Assembly: GCA_017964115.1 (NCBI GenBank) | Contig: JAGCSL010000092.1 | Location: 1-23,855 of the forward strand | Direction of reading: 5' to 3' | Length of the DNA: 23,855 bases | From: Candidatus Saccharimonadota bacterium | GTDB taxonomy: Bacteria > Patescibacteriota > Saccharimonadia > Saccharimonadales > Saccharimonadaceae | In this document: in pieces, positions 6,050 through 13,191 of the stretch | Layout: each line of letters begins with the position of its first letter | Position numbering within the stretch: position 1 is the first letter of the stretch | Made by a program: the position numbers and the translations under genes | Notes under the pieces: model-generated | The model's input: the letters and a program-made list of their open reading frames with translations, nothing else | Databases searched by the model: none | What the model was told of the DNA's origin: nothing

Positions 6050-6942
6050 TAAATACCAAATCTTTGCAAGCGCTTAGCTTTGTTCTCTCGCGCTCTAACT
6101 TCAGAGCTAAAGGCTATTGCGTAATATTCTTCAACAACATCACGGTCGTAGCGCATTCGTCGCGAAACCTCAGGTGTCTGATTAGACTTATTGCTAGTCC
6201 AAAAATTGCGCGGCGTAAAAGGCGTAGTCCCATATTTGCGCGCTAGGTCGTTGAGGTGATTTAAGGCGGAGATAGCACCGTTGTGTGCCGAGGTGCGTCC
6301 TCTCTCGTAAGCTTGCCAGTCGCTAGTAGACATGCTCCTTTTTTCATCGGCGCTCATATATTTATAGTCAAGATGCCAGTTTACGGCCGTATAAAATGCT
6401 GAAATTGCATCGATATCTTTTTTCTTTTCTTCCTCGGACTTATCACTTTTATTGATAGCCTCGCGAAGCGCGTCTGCACGGTCATGGAAATAATTTCCAG
6501 CCTGGGCCTCAATGGTTTCATGAAGCTCAGATTCGTCATAAGTAAAGAATAAATCTTTTTCAATTACGGCCTGTTCTTCTTCTGTGTTAGCGCCACATTT
6601 GCGCATATGATCACAAATACCCTTCCACCATGGCGCATATAATTCTTGTTCCCATGCTTTAAACTCTTTTTCGGACATCGTGCGCCCCTCTTGTTTTAGC
6701 CTCTTTCGGAATTTAACGAAATCCTTATTTGTGTCCGCAAGCTCTCCAACCATCATTACGGCCATCTCGCGATGATGATTCTTTAAGAATTCACCTAATT
6801 CTTTTCTTTGTTCTTCTGTTAGGGGGTGTTCACCCTCAGGTACTTCTGTTTCTGTTGTTTCGGTAGATTCAGGCCCTCGTGCGAGGTCCTGCCACTGCCC
6901 ATCTGGTTGATCTTTTGCTCCAACTTTTTTCTCGTTTCTCAT
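6046..6942 (-). CDS. Acidic helical protein of unknown function (298 aa)
   Basis: I do not recognise a family. There is no signal peptide or membrane segment. The N-terminal 40 or so residues are polar and probably disordered (Thr/Glu/Pro-rich), followed by a charged, mostly helical region with conspicuous tryptophans (ELYAPWWKGICDH, NWHLDYKY). Two cysteines lie close together (about 109 and 115). Codon use is like the neighbours. The start is chosen because a TGn-extended -10 lies six bases upstream with no Shine-Dalgarno, which predicts a leaderless mRNA. It is divergent from truB, and its stop overlaps the next promoter. Confidence 0.8.
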   Translation of the reverse strand: MRNEKKVGAKDQPDGQWQDLARGPESTETTETEVPEGEHPLTEEQRKELGEFLKNHHREMAVMMVGELADTNKDFVKFRKRLKQEGRTMSEKEFKAWEQELYAPWWKGICDHMRKCGANTEEEQAVIEKDLFFTYDESELHETIEAQAGNYFHDRADALREAINKSDKSEEEKKKDIDAISAFYTAVNWHLDYKYMSADEKRSMSTSDWQAYERGRTSAHNGAISALNHLNDLARKYGTTPFTPRNFWTSNKSNQTPEVSRRMRYDRDVVEEYYAIAFSSEVRARENKAKRLQRFGIY

Positions 6943-6948
6943 ATTATA

Positions 6949-6957
6949 ACTATAACA
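6949..6957 (-). promoter_or_regulatory. Leaderless-type promoter of the 298-aa gene
   Basis: On the minus strand TGT-TATAGT (6957-6949) is followed by six bases (TATAAT, 6948-6943) and then the ATG. Initiation 7 bases after the -10 would fall on the A of the ATG. No Shine-Dalgarno can fit. No clear -35 is visible. Confidence 0.6.
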
Positions 6958-6969
6958 TGTAATTGATAT

Positions 6970-6978
6970 TGATATAAT
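6970..6978 (+). promoter_or_regulatory. Leaderless-type promoter of truB
   Basis: TGA-TATAAT (6970-6978) is followed by six bases and the truB ATG at 6985. The -10 is consensus and extended. The spacing leaves no room for a Shine-Dalgarno sequence. It sits only about 12 bases from the divergent leaderless-type promoter of the 298-aa gene. Confidence 0.68.
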
Positions 6979-6984
6979 ACATGC

Positions 6985-7635
6985 ATGGAACAGATAATAT
7001 TCGTCGATAAGCCTTCTGGCATGAGTAGTTTTGGCGCCGTTGCACGCGTAAGGCGAATTCTATCTGAGCAAGAAGGATATAAAGTTAAAGTCGGACATAC
7101 AGGTACGCTTGATCCATTTGCGACCGGCCTATTGATTTTACTTGCCGGTAAAGCCACCAAAAAGGCACCCGAGCTCACTAAGCTCGATAAGGTCTACGAG
7201 GCTACAATTCGTCTGGGCGCTATGTCTACGACCGGTGATCCTGAGGGCGAAGTTACCATCAAAGAAGAAAACCCAGATATTTCTCGTACGCAGATTGAGC
7301 AAGTTCTGCAAAAATTCGTCGGCGAAATTGAGCAACGGCCACCGGCCTTTTCGGCGATCAAAATCAATGGCCAACGCGCCTACAAACTTGCTCGTGCCGG
7401 CAAAGATATTGAAATGCCTACGCGCAAAGTGCAAATATACTCGATTGACATTCTCGAATATGATTCTCCGTTTCTAAAAATTCGCACACACGTCGGCAGC
7501 GGCACTTATATTCGCACACTCGCCGAAGATATCGGCAAAGAACTTGGCTGCGGCGCATATACGACAGAGTTGCGTCGCACAAAAATTGCCGATTACGATA
7601 TCGCTAAATTGCCTCTCTTTGAACTTCCGCTATAA
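6985..7635 (+). CDS. truB: tRNA pseudouridine-55 synthase TruB (short form)
   Basis: TruB isomerises uridine 55 in the T loop of tRNA to pseudouridine. The N-terminal KPSGMSS motif and the catalytic block GHTGTLDPFATGLL with nucleophile Asp43 are intact. Later family blocks are present (QRPPAFSAIKINGQRAYKLAR and GSGTYIRTLAEDIG). At 216 residues it is about 90 shorter than the E. coli and B. subtilis enzymes: the catalytic domain is complete and the C-terminal PUA-type domain is missing. The start is fixed by the leaderless-type promoter and the family N-terminus. It is followed after 9 bases by prfB. Confidence 0.95.
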   Translation: MEQIIFVDKPSGMSSFGAVARVRRILSEQEGYKVKVGHTGTLDPFATGLLILLAGKATKKAPELTKLDKVYEATIRLGAMSTTGDPEGEVTIKEENPDISRTQIEQVLQKFVGEIEQRPPAFSAIKINGQRAYKLARAGKDIEMPTRKVQIYSIDILEYDSPFLKIRTHVGSGTYIRTLAEDIGKELGCGAYTTELRRTKIADYDIAKLPLFELPL

Positions 7636-7636
7636 T
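7631..7636 (+). promoter_or_regulatory. Possible internal promoter of prfB
   Basis: TATAAT (7631-7636) contains the truB stop codon and lies 8 bases before the prfB ATG. An overlapping TAATAT (7633-7638) lies exactly six bases before it. Neither has the TGn extension. No Shine-Dalgarno precedes prfB, which fits a leaderless start, but read-through from truB is also possible. Confidence 0.45.
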
Positions 7637-7644
7637 ATAACTAT

Positions 7645-8715
7645 ATGTTTGATCTCCAGAAACGACTAGATACGCTTAAGGCTGATTTTGAGGCAACTTG
7701 GCAAAAACTTAATATTGATCAAAAACTTTCCGACATGCAGACGCTTGAGGAAGAAGTGGCGGTGCCAGAAATCTGGAATAATCCCGATAATGCTCGCGCA
7801 AAAACTACTCAGCTAGCCAATTTGCACGACGAATTAGATCCTTGGCAATTATTAAAAACGCAAATCAAAGACATTTCCGAATTAATGGAGCTAGGCGACG
7901 ATTCGCTGCAAGATGAATTTACCGGGCAACTCGATGCGATGGAAGAGAGCTTAAATAGCCTACGCCAAGCTTTACGTTTTACTGGCAAATATGATCATAA
8001 CGATGCGATTTTGCGCATTACGGCCGGTGCTGGCGGTACAGAGGCAATGGACTGGTCAAGTATGCTCGAGCGCATGTATTTACGTTGGGCAGAACGACAC
8101 AATATTAAAGTACAAATTTTGGATCGTATTGCCGGTGAGGAAGCCGGGATTAAAACTTGTGTCATGGAACTGGCTGGCCCAAATATGTATGGCAAACTAA
8201 AATCCGAACACGGCACGCACCGTCTCGTGCGTTTGAGCCCATTCAATGCCGATCATTTGCGTCAAACATCTTTTGCCTTAGTTGAAGTTTTGCCAATTAT
8301 TCGCGACGACTCCGAAGTCCAAATCGATCCGAAAGATTTACGTATCGATGTTTACCATTCCGGCGGGCACGGCGGTCAGTCGGTTAATACAACTAATTCA
8401 GCCGTGCGTATTACGCACATTCCAACCAACACCGTCGTAGCCATTCAAAATGAACGCAGCCAGCTTCAAAACAAAGAAAAAGCCATGGAAATTCTGCGTG
8501 GCAAACTGCAGCAAATGATGCAAGAACAAAATGCTGAATCGGTTGACAAATTACGCGCTGGCGAATCAGCCAGTTGGGGGCAACAAATCCGCAACTACGT
8601 ACTTCACCCATATAAACTCGTCAAGGATACGCGCACGAAATATGAAGAGACCGACGCAGATGCAGTGCTAGATGGTAAAATTGACAATTTCATTGAATCA
8701 TTCTTGGACAATTAA
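7645..8715 (+). CDS. prfB: Peptide chain release factor 2
   Basis: RF2 recognises UAA and UGA in the ribosomal A site and triggers peptide release. The class is decided by the SPF anticodon-like tripeptide (residues 198-200, LVRLSPFN), which reads UGA. The catalytic GGQ lies at 243-245 (SGGHGGQSVN). The length of 356 is typical. The reading frame is continuous: the in-frame UGA with programmed +1 frameshift that autoregulates prfB in E. coli and many bacteria is absent near codon 25. Presence of RF2 and use of TGA stops nearby argue against UGA reassignment. No Shine-Dalgarno is visible. Confidence 0.96.
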   Translation: MFDLQKRLDTLKADFEATWQKLNIDQKLSDMQTLEEEVAVPEIWNNPDNARAKTTQLANLHDELDPWQLLKTQIKDISELMELGDDSLQDEFTGQLDAMEESLNSLRQALRFTGKYDHNDAILRITAGAGGTEAMDWSSMLERMYLRWAERHNIKVQILDRIAGEEAGIKTCVMELAGPNMYGKLKSEHGTHRLVRLSPFNADHLRQTSFALVEVLPIIRDDSEVQIDPKDLRIDVYHSGGHGGQSVNTTNSAVRITHIPTNTVVAIQNERSQLQNKEKAMEILRGKLQQMMQEQNAESVDKLRAGESASWGQQIRNYVLHPYKLVKDTRTKYEETDADAVLDGKIDNFIESFLDN

Positions 8716-8733
8716 TACCGCTTATGTTACGAT
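8705..8733 (+). promoter_or_regulatory. Leaderless-type promoter of ftsE
   Basis: A -35 TGGACA (8705-8710), a 17-base spacer and an extended -10 TGT-TACGAT (8725-8733), then six bases (AGGGGT) to the ATG at 8740. The G-run is one base from the ATG, too close to be a Shine-Dalgarno. The -35 overlaps the end of prfB. Confidence 0.6.
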
Positions 8734-8739
8734 AGGGGT

Positions 8740-9576
8740 ATGATATTACTCGATGATGTCGTCAAGTATTATCCAGGCGACAAAGAGCCTGCGCTTGACC
8801 ACGTTTCCTTGTCTATCAAGCCAAAGGAATTCGTTTTTTTGGTGGGCAAATCTGGTGCCGGTAAGTCAACTTTAATCAAGATGCTTACTCGCGAAGAAAA
8901 GCCAACTTCTGGCAAGATTATGGTCGGTGGTATTGATTATGACTATTTGAAGAAGCGCCACATTCCGCATCTTCGCCGTCGTCTTGGCGTAGTTTTTCAG
9001 GACTTCAAGTTATTACCAAACCGTACTGTTTACGAAAACGTCGCTTTTGCGCTTGAAATTGTTGGCGTATCTAACGCCGAAATAAAGCGTACCGTTCCGA
9101 AAGTTCTTGAACTCGTCGGCTTAGCCGATAAGGGCCATAAATTCCCGGCCGAATTATCTGGTGGTGAACGCCAGCGTGTTGCAATCGCGCGCTCAATGGC
9201 GCGTCAGCCAAAGATTCTCATTGCTGACGAGCCTACTGGCAACCTTGATCCTGAAACATCTTGGGGCATTGTGCGTTTGCTCGAAGAAATCAACAACTTC
9301 GGCACCACGATTCTGATTACTACTCATGATGAGCAAATCGTTAACCAGCTACGCAAACGCGTAATCACCATCCGCAACGGTAAGATGATTGGCGATCAGA
9401 AGAATGATGGCCACTATGATCTCGATGCAGTACGCACTCGCATCGTGAAGCGTCCGCTTGCTTCTGCGCAGCGTACGGCTCCTACTACAGAAGAAATCCG
9501 TCGTGCCACTAATTCGCGTCCGATCGCGCGGCCAGAAACCCGACCAACACCAACTCCAAGAAGGAAGGTAATTTAA
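8740..9576 (+). CDS. ftsE: Cell-division ABC transporter ATP-binding protein FtsE
   Basis: FtsE is the cytoplasmic ATPase of the FtsEX complex, which controls peptidoglycan hydrolases across the membrane rather than moving a solute. Motifs: Walker A GKSGAGKST (36-44), Q-loop VVFQDF (84-89), signature LSGGERQ (139-145), Walker B ILIADEP (159-165) and switch His196 (TTHDE). The protein has 278 residues against roughly 222-230 usually. The extra 50 or so residues form a basic, Pro/Thr/Arg-rich tail, probably disordered. Its stop is followed after one base by ftsX, whose Shine-Dalgarno lies inside ftsE. Confidence 0.95.
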   Translation: MILLDDVVKYYPGDKEPALDHVSLSIKPKEFVFLVGKSGAGKSTLIKMLTREEKPTSGKIMVGGIDYDYLKKRHIPHLRRRLGVVFQDFKLLPNRTVYENVAFALEIVGVSNAEIKRTVPKVLELVGLADKGHKFPAELSGGERQRVAIARSMARQPKILIADEPTGNLDPETSWGIVRLLEEINNFGTTILITTHDEQIVNQLRKRVITIRNGKMIGDQKNDGHYDLDAVRTRIVKRPLASAQRTAPTTEEIRRATNSRPIARPETRPTPTPRRKVI

Positions 9577-9577
9577 A

Positions 9578-10642
9578 ATGGCAAAAAAGACAATCGACGA
9601 TGAGCTCGCTGAGATGAAGCGTAAGAAGGCCGAAGAGAAAGCCGAGGCAAAAAGAACTGCTCAAATTAGTAAAGAGCGTCTAGGCCGCATTACGAAAACC
9701 CGCAAGCATTATATTCGCAATAATCACCGTGTGATTAAATATGGCGCAATAAGCTTCGTGCGTAATACTTGGCTAAGCATTGCGGCTATCGCCATTATGG
9801 TTGTTACACTGATTGTATTATCTGCAACTTTAATTGCAGCCAATGCGATGGATTCTGCGATTACGCAGATTAGTGACAAAGTTGATATCTCGATTTACCT
9901 CAAGCAGGGCGCTACTAGAACTCAGGTTGATAGCGTTGTGCGCAAGATTAAAAAACTTGATAGCGTTGCCGAGGTGAATACGCTTTCGCCAGAAGAAGCC
10001 AATAAGGCAATCATCGATAAAATGATTAAAGAGTCGCATATTACCGACGAAGACTTGATCAAAACCATGCGCGAAGCGCCAAACAAAATTTCTTGGACTT
10101 TGAACGTTAAGATGACCGATCTCAACAAGACCGATGAGCTACAGCGCTTGGTTGAGGGTGATGAGGATATTCAGCTACTTCTCGATGAAGTCACTAAGCC
10201 AACCTATGCATCTAGCCACCGCGAAACAATCGAAAAAATCGCTGATATTATGAATCGCGTACGCCTAATCGGTCTTTCCGCAGCTGGCGTATTTGCCATT
10301 ATTGCGATTTTGGTTGTGTTCAACACTATTAGGATGGCGATCTTTAACCGCAAAGAGGAAATCTACATGATGCGCCTAGTTGGTGCGAGCCGCTGGTTCA
10401 TCGTTGGTCCGTTTGTAGTCGAGGCAAGTATTTATGGTATTGTAGCGGCGCTTATCGCATCCGCCGCAGTCTTCGCGACCGTCTACGCAATTCGCAAACA
10501 CTTTGACGGCATGCTTGATTCTACCATAGCATTGATGTCTCAGTACTGGTATGTTATTGTAGCTGCATTGATCGCGGTTGGTATTGTAATCGGAATCGTG
10601 TCTGCACTCCTAGCGACCAAGAAATATCTAAAACAGAAATAA
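9578..10642 (+). CDS. ftsX: Cell-division ABC transporter permease FtsX
   Basis: FtsX passes the FtsE ATPase stroke to a hydrolase partner outside the membrane. A charged cytoplasmic N-terminus (1-60) precedes TM1 (about 66-90). A large extracytoplasmic domain (about 91-225, starting ISDKVDISIYLKQGATRTQ) follows, and TM2-4 lie at about 230-254, 275-305 and 324-347. The conserved cytoplasmic loop RKEEIYMMRLVGASRWFI between TM2 and TM3 is a family signature. Length (354) is typical. GGAAGG (9563-9568) precedes the ATG. It is co-transcribed with ftsE and ends at a strong terminator. Confidence 0.95.
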   Translation: MAKKTIDDELAEMKRKKAEEKAEAKRTAQISKERLGRITKTRKHYIRNNHRVIKYGAISFVRNTWLSIAAIAIMVVTLIVLSATLIAANAMDSAITQISDKVDISIYLKQGATRTQVDSVVRKIKKLDSVAEVNTLSPEEANKAIIDKMIKESHITDEDLIKTMREAPNKISWTLNVKMTDLNKTDELQRLVEGDEDIQLLLDEVTKPTYASSHRETIEKIADIMNRVRLIGLSAAGVFAIIAILVVFNTIRMAIFNRKEEIYMMRLVGASRWFIVGPFVVEASIYGIVAALIASAAVFATVYAIRKHFDGMLDSTIALMSQYWYVIVAALIAVGIVIGIVSALLATKKYLKQK

Positions 10643-10657
10643 ACTATCATAGTATTT

Positions 10658-10686
10658 AAGACTTGGCCCACTTGCCAAGTCTTTTT
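10658..10686 (+). terminator. Terminator after ftsEX, overlapping the next promoter
   Basis: AAGACTTGGC (10658-10667) pairs perfectly with GCCAAGTCTT (10674-10683) around CCACTT, followed by a T-run (10682-10686). The right arm also contains most of the -35 hexamer of the next gene. Confidence 0.88.
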
Positions 10687-10700
10687 GCTTATGCTATAGT
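10672..10700 (+). promoter_or_regulatory. Leaderless-type promoter of the CHAP hydrolase gene
   Basis: TTGCCA (10672-10677), a 17-base spacer and extended -10 TGC-TATAGT (10692-10700), then 7 bases to the ATG at 10708. The -35 lies inside the ftsX terminator hairpin. Confidence 0.65.
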
Positions 10701-10707
10701 GTGAGTT

Positions 10708-11862
10708 ATGAAAATCTGGCGCAACATTTCCTATTTGGCAGTCGCTGCGGCGATTCTTCTTACTAGTATTACCTCAATTCCGGCATCCGCAACTCTTAAA
10801 GAGGATCTTAATAAGGTAAATGCTAAAATATCCGAGCTTAACGACCAGATTGATTCCTACGAAAAAGAAGCAAAAGAGCTTGCTGCGCAGGCGGATTCGA
10901 TTTCGAATCAAATTGCGGTTCTCCAAAATCAGCAAGCTAAACTCAAAAAGCAAATTGAACTTAAGCAAGCTGAACATGACCAGATCGTACTTGAGATTGA
11001 GGCCGTCCAGAAGCGCATTAATGATAACTACGAAATCATCGGTTACGTAATCGCACAATACTATTACAATGACGGCGTATCTACAATTGAGCGTATCGCG
11101 TCTGCTCAAAACTTCTCGTCATTCGTGGACGAAGAATCGCGCCTTAGTAATGTCTCTGACACGCTCGGCCAAATTGTTGAAGAGAATAAAGCTCTCAAAG
11201 AGAGTTTAGTCCAGAAGAAAAAACGTGCCGAACAAATTCTTGCCGACCTCGATTCGCAAAAAGAACAGCTCGCTGCTTCTGAACAAGAACAGCAGGCGCT
11301 TCTTTCGGAGACTAAAGATAACGAAGCGAGATATAAGAATCTCAAGAGTAAAGCCTCCAAAGAACGCAGAGAGCTTGAAGAGCAGCAGCAAAAAATCTTG
11401 CAAGAAATTGCTAGAAAATACGGTGCAACCGGCGTAACGGCGGGCGACCCGAGCAAAGGCGGCTATCCATATAGTGGTCAGTGCCCAGCGGCAAGTCTAA
11501 ATGGCACGCAATATGGTGATCAGTGGGGCATGTATATTTGCGAATGTGTGAGCTATGCTGCCTGGAAGGTCTTCCAGCACTATGGCTATATGCCTTACTG
11601 GGGCGGTCGCGGCAATGCTTCGCAATGGCCAGCTAACGCTCGAGCAGCCGGCTATACAGTCACTAGTGTCCCGCGCGCTAAGACGGTCGGCATCTCTCAA
11701 AGTGGCCCATATGGTCACGCTGTATGGGTTGAAGCCGTAAGCGGCAATCGTGTTTATATTTCCCAATACAACTATGCAAACGAGGCCACTAACTGGCTAC
11801 CTGGTGATTATTCTGAGCAGTGGATGGATGCGGCTGCCTTCGTTTACATTTATTTTAGGTAG
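10708..11862 (+). CDS. Secreted coiled-coil CHAP peptidoglycan hydrolase (PcsB-like)
   Basis: A putative cell-wall hydrolase activated by FtsEX. It has a signal peptide (1-28, cleavage after SIPASA), a long coiled coil (about 30-235) and a C-terminal CHAP domain (about 255-384). The catalytic pair is visible as Cys280 in ECVSYAAW and His337 in YGHAVWVEA, with the third polar residue likely in ISQYN (351-355). This is the architecture of PcsB in streptococci, where FtsX contacts the coiled coil and relieves inhibition of the CHAP domain. It follows ftsEX directly but behind a terminator and with its own promoter, so its dose can be set separately. CHAP enzymes cut as amidases or endopeptidases; which applies here is unknown. 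Confidence 0.9.
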   Translation: MKIWRNISYLAVAAAILLTSITSIPASATLKEDLNKVNAKISELNDQIDSYEKEAKELAAQADSISNQIAVLQNQQAKLKKQIELKQAEHDQIVLEIEAVQKRINDNYEIIGYVIAQYYYNDGVSTIERIASAQNFSSFVDEESRLSNVSDTLGQIVEENKALKESLVQKKKRAEQILADLDSQKEQLAASEQEQQALLSETKDNEARYKNLKSKASKERRELEEQQQKILQEIARKYGATGVTAGDPSKGGYPYSGQCPAASLNGTQYGDQWGMYICECVSYAAWKVFQHYGYMPYWGGRGNASQWPANARAAGYTVTSVPRAKTVGISQSGPYGHAVWVEAVSGNRVYISQYNYANEATNWLPGDYSEQWMDAAAFVYIYFR

Positions 11863-11906
11863 TATATAAAATATCTTTTCTGAAGCCAGTTTATTCAGCT
11901 TTGGTG

Positions 11907-11915
11907 TGTTAAAAT
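11907..11915 (+). promoter_or_regulatory. Leaderless-type promoter of the S41 protease gene
   Basis: Extended -10 TGT-TAAAAT (11907-11915) followed by six bases and the ATG at 11922. No Shine-Dalgarno and no clear -35. A weak CTGAA/TTCAG hairpin just upstream may be a poor terminator for the hydrolase gene. Confidence 0.58.
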
Positions 11916-11921
11916 ATTCTT

Positions 11922-13160
11922 ATGGCTAAAACTGCGAAAGAATCTACTAATCCTACGCGTTCATTGTATGACGCGCCGGCTAAACCAGAAAGAAAAGTAA
12001 ACCTAACTACCACCATTATTACGGCGGCTGTAACTCTCGCTATTGGCATATTGATAGGTATCAATTTTGATGCTATTAGCAATAAAGTCAATACTGCGCT
12101 CGGTCAAAAAACTGCCGACACCGTTGACTTTAGTCCGCTTGAAGATCTCTATAGAGAATTGGCGACGGATTTCGACGGCAAGCTAGACAAGACGAAGATT
12201 ATCGAAGAGGCTAAACGTGGACTCGTCAATGGTGCAGGCGATAAATACACCTACTACATGACAGCTACGGAAGCGGACGAATTTAATAAAGAACTCGAAG
12301 GCGATGTTGGCGCTGGTATTGGTGTCGAAATCGGCGAGCGTGATGGTCTCGTTAAAGTTCTGCGCACTACTCCGGACAATCCAGCGCGCAAAGCTGGCGT
12401 ATTAGCGGGAGACATTATTTATAAGGCTGACGACGAAGATATCAGTACGTTGAGCGTTGAAGATGTAGCTAAGAAATTGCGCGGCAAAGAAGGCACAAAA
12501 GTCAAACTGACCGTTATTCGCAATAAGGAAGAGAAGACTTTTGAGCTCACTCGCGAAACTATCAATAACGTCAGTGTCTATTCGGATTACAAAGGCGATG
12601 CGGCCATTATTACAATTACACGCTTTGATAGCGATACTGGTAAGCTTGCTCGCGAAAAAGCTCAAGAAGCACTCGACCGAAAAGTTAAAAAAGTTATTAT
12701 CGACCTACGTAACAATGGCGGCGGCTATGTTTCTGCCGCACAGGAAGTTGCTTCGCTCTGGGTAAACAGTGGTAAATTAATTGTCGAACAGAAATCGCAA
12801 AGCGGTCTTTATAGTGAAAAAATCTACGCTAAAGGCGGTAGTGCAATCCTTAAAGATACTAAGACAATCTTGCTCGTAAACGGTTCCACGGCTTCTGCCT
12901 CCGAAATTGTGGCGGGCGCGCTTAAAGATTATGGCCTTGCTACCTTAGTTGGCGAAAAAACTTACGGCAAGGGCAGCGTTCAGGCTCTCGATAAACTTAA
13001 GGGTGGCGAAATGCTTCGCGTGACTGTTGCAAAATGGTATACGCCAAAAGACAAGAATATCGATGGCGAAGGTATTAAACCAGACAAAGAAGTTGAACGT
13101 ACTTTCGAGCAAATCAATAAAGAGGTAGATCCTCAGCTCGACGCCGCACTCAGAGAATAA
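11922..13160 (+). CDS. Membrane-anchored C-terminal processing protease (S41, CtpA/CtpB-like)
   Basis: A serine protease with a Ser/Lys catalytic dyad that trims exported proteins. It has an N-terminal membrane anchor (about 28-48), a substrate-entry region, a PDZ domain (about 125-212, GAGIGVEIG and the carboxylate loop near 130-134) and an S41 core. The dyad is Ser325 (in NGSTASASE) and Lys350 (in EKTYGKGS), 25 apart as in known CTPs. RNNGGGYV (263-270) is a family motif. Length 412 is normal. It sits behind ftsEX and the CHAP hydrolase. B. subtilis also keeps prfB, ftsEX and ctpB close together, so a role in processing wall enzymes is a fair inference. Confidence 0.93.
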   Translation: MAKTAKESTNPTRSLYDAPAKPERKVNLTTTIITAAVTLAIGILIGINFDAISNKVNTALGQKTADTVDFSPLEDLYRELATDFDGKLDKTKIIEEAKRGLVNGAGDKYTYYMTATEADEFNKELEGDVGAGIGVEIGERDGLVKVLRTTPDNPARKAGVLAGDIIYKADDEDISTLSVEDVAKKLRGKEGTKVKLTVIRNKEEKTFELTRETINNVSVYSDYKGDAAIITITRFDSDTGKLAREKAQEALDRKVKKVIIDLRNNGGGYVSAAQEVASLWVNSGKLIVEQKSQSGLYSEKIYAKGGSAILKDTKTILLVNGSTASASEIVAGALKDYGLATLVGEKTYGKGSVQALDKLKGGEMLRVTVAKWYTPKDKNIDGEGIKPDKEVERTFEQINKEVDPQLDAALRE

Positions 13161-13162
13161 TC

Positions 13163-13187
13163 TGTTATACTAGGTAAATAAAGGAGG
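13163..13187 (+). promoter_or_regulatory. Extended -10 promoter and strong Shine-Dalgarno of the KwaB-like gene
   Basis: TGT-TATACT (13163-13171) starts 3 bases after the protease stop. Unlike nearby leaderless-type starts it is followed by a 20-base leader with a full AAGGAGG (13181-13187), 4 bases before the ATG. Read-through from the protease gene is also likely. Confidence 0.6.
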
Positions 13188-13191
13188 CAAA

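Noticed and set aside
11880..11900. CTGAA/TTCAG hairpin after the CHAP hydrolase gene as a terminator
   Set aside because: The stem is 5 bp with a 9-base loop and is followed by only a weak T-tract.
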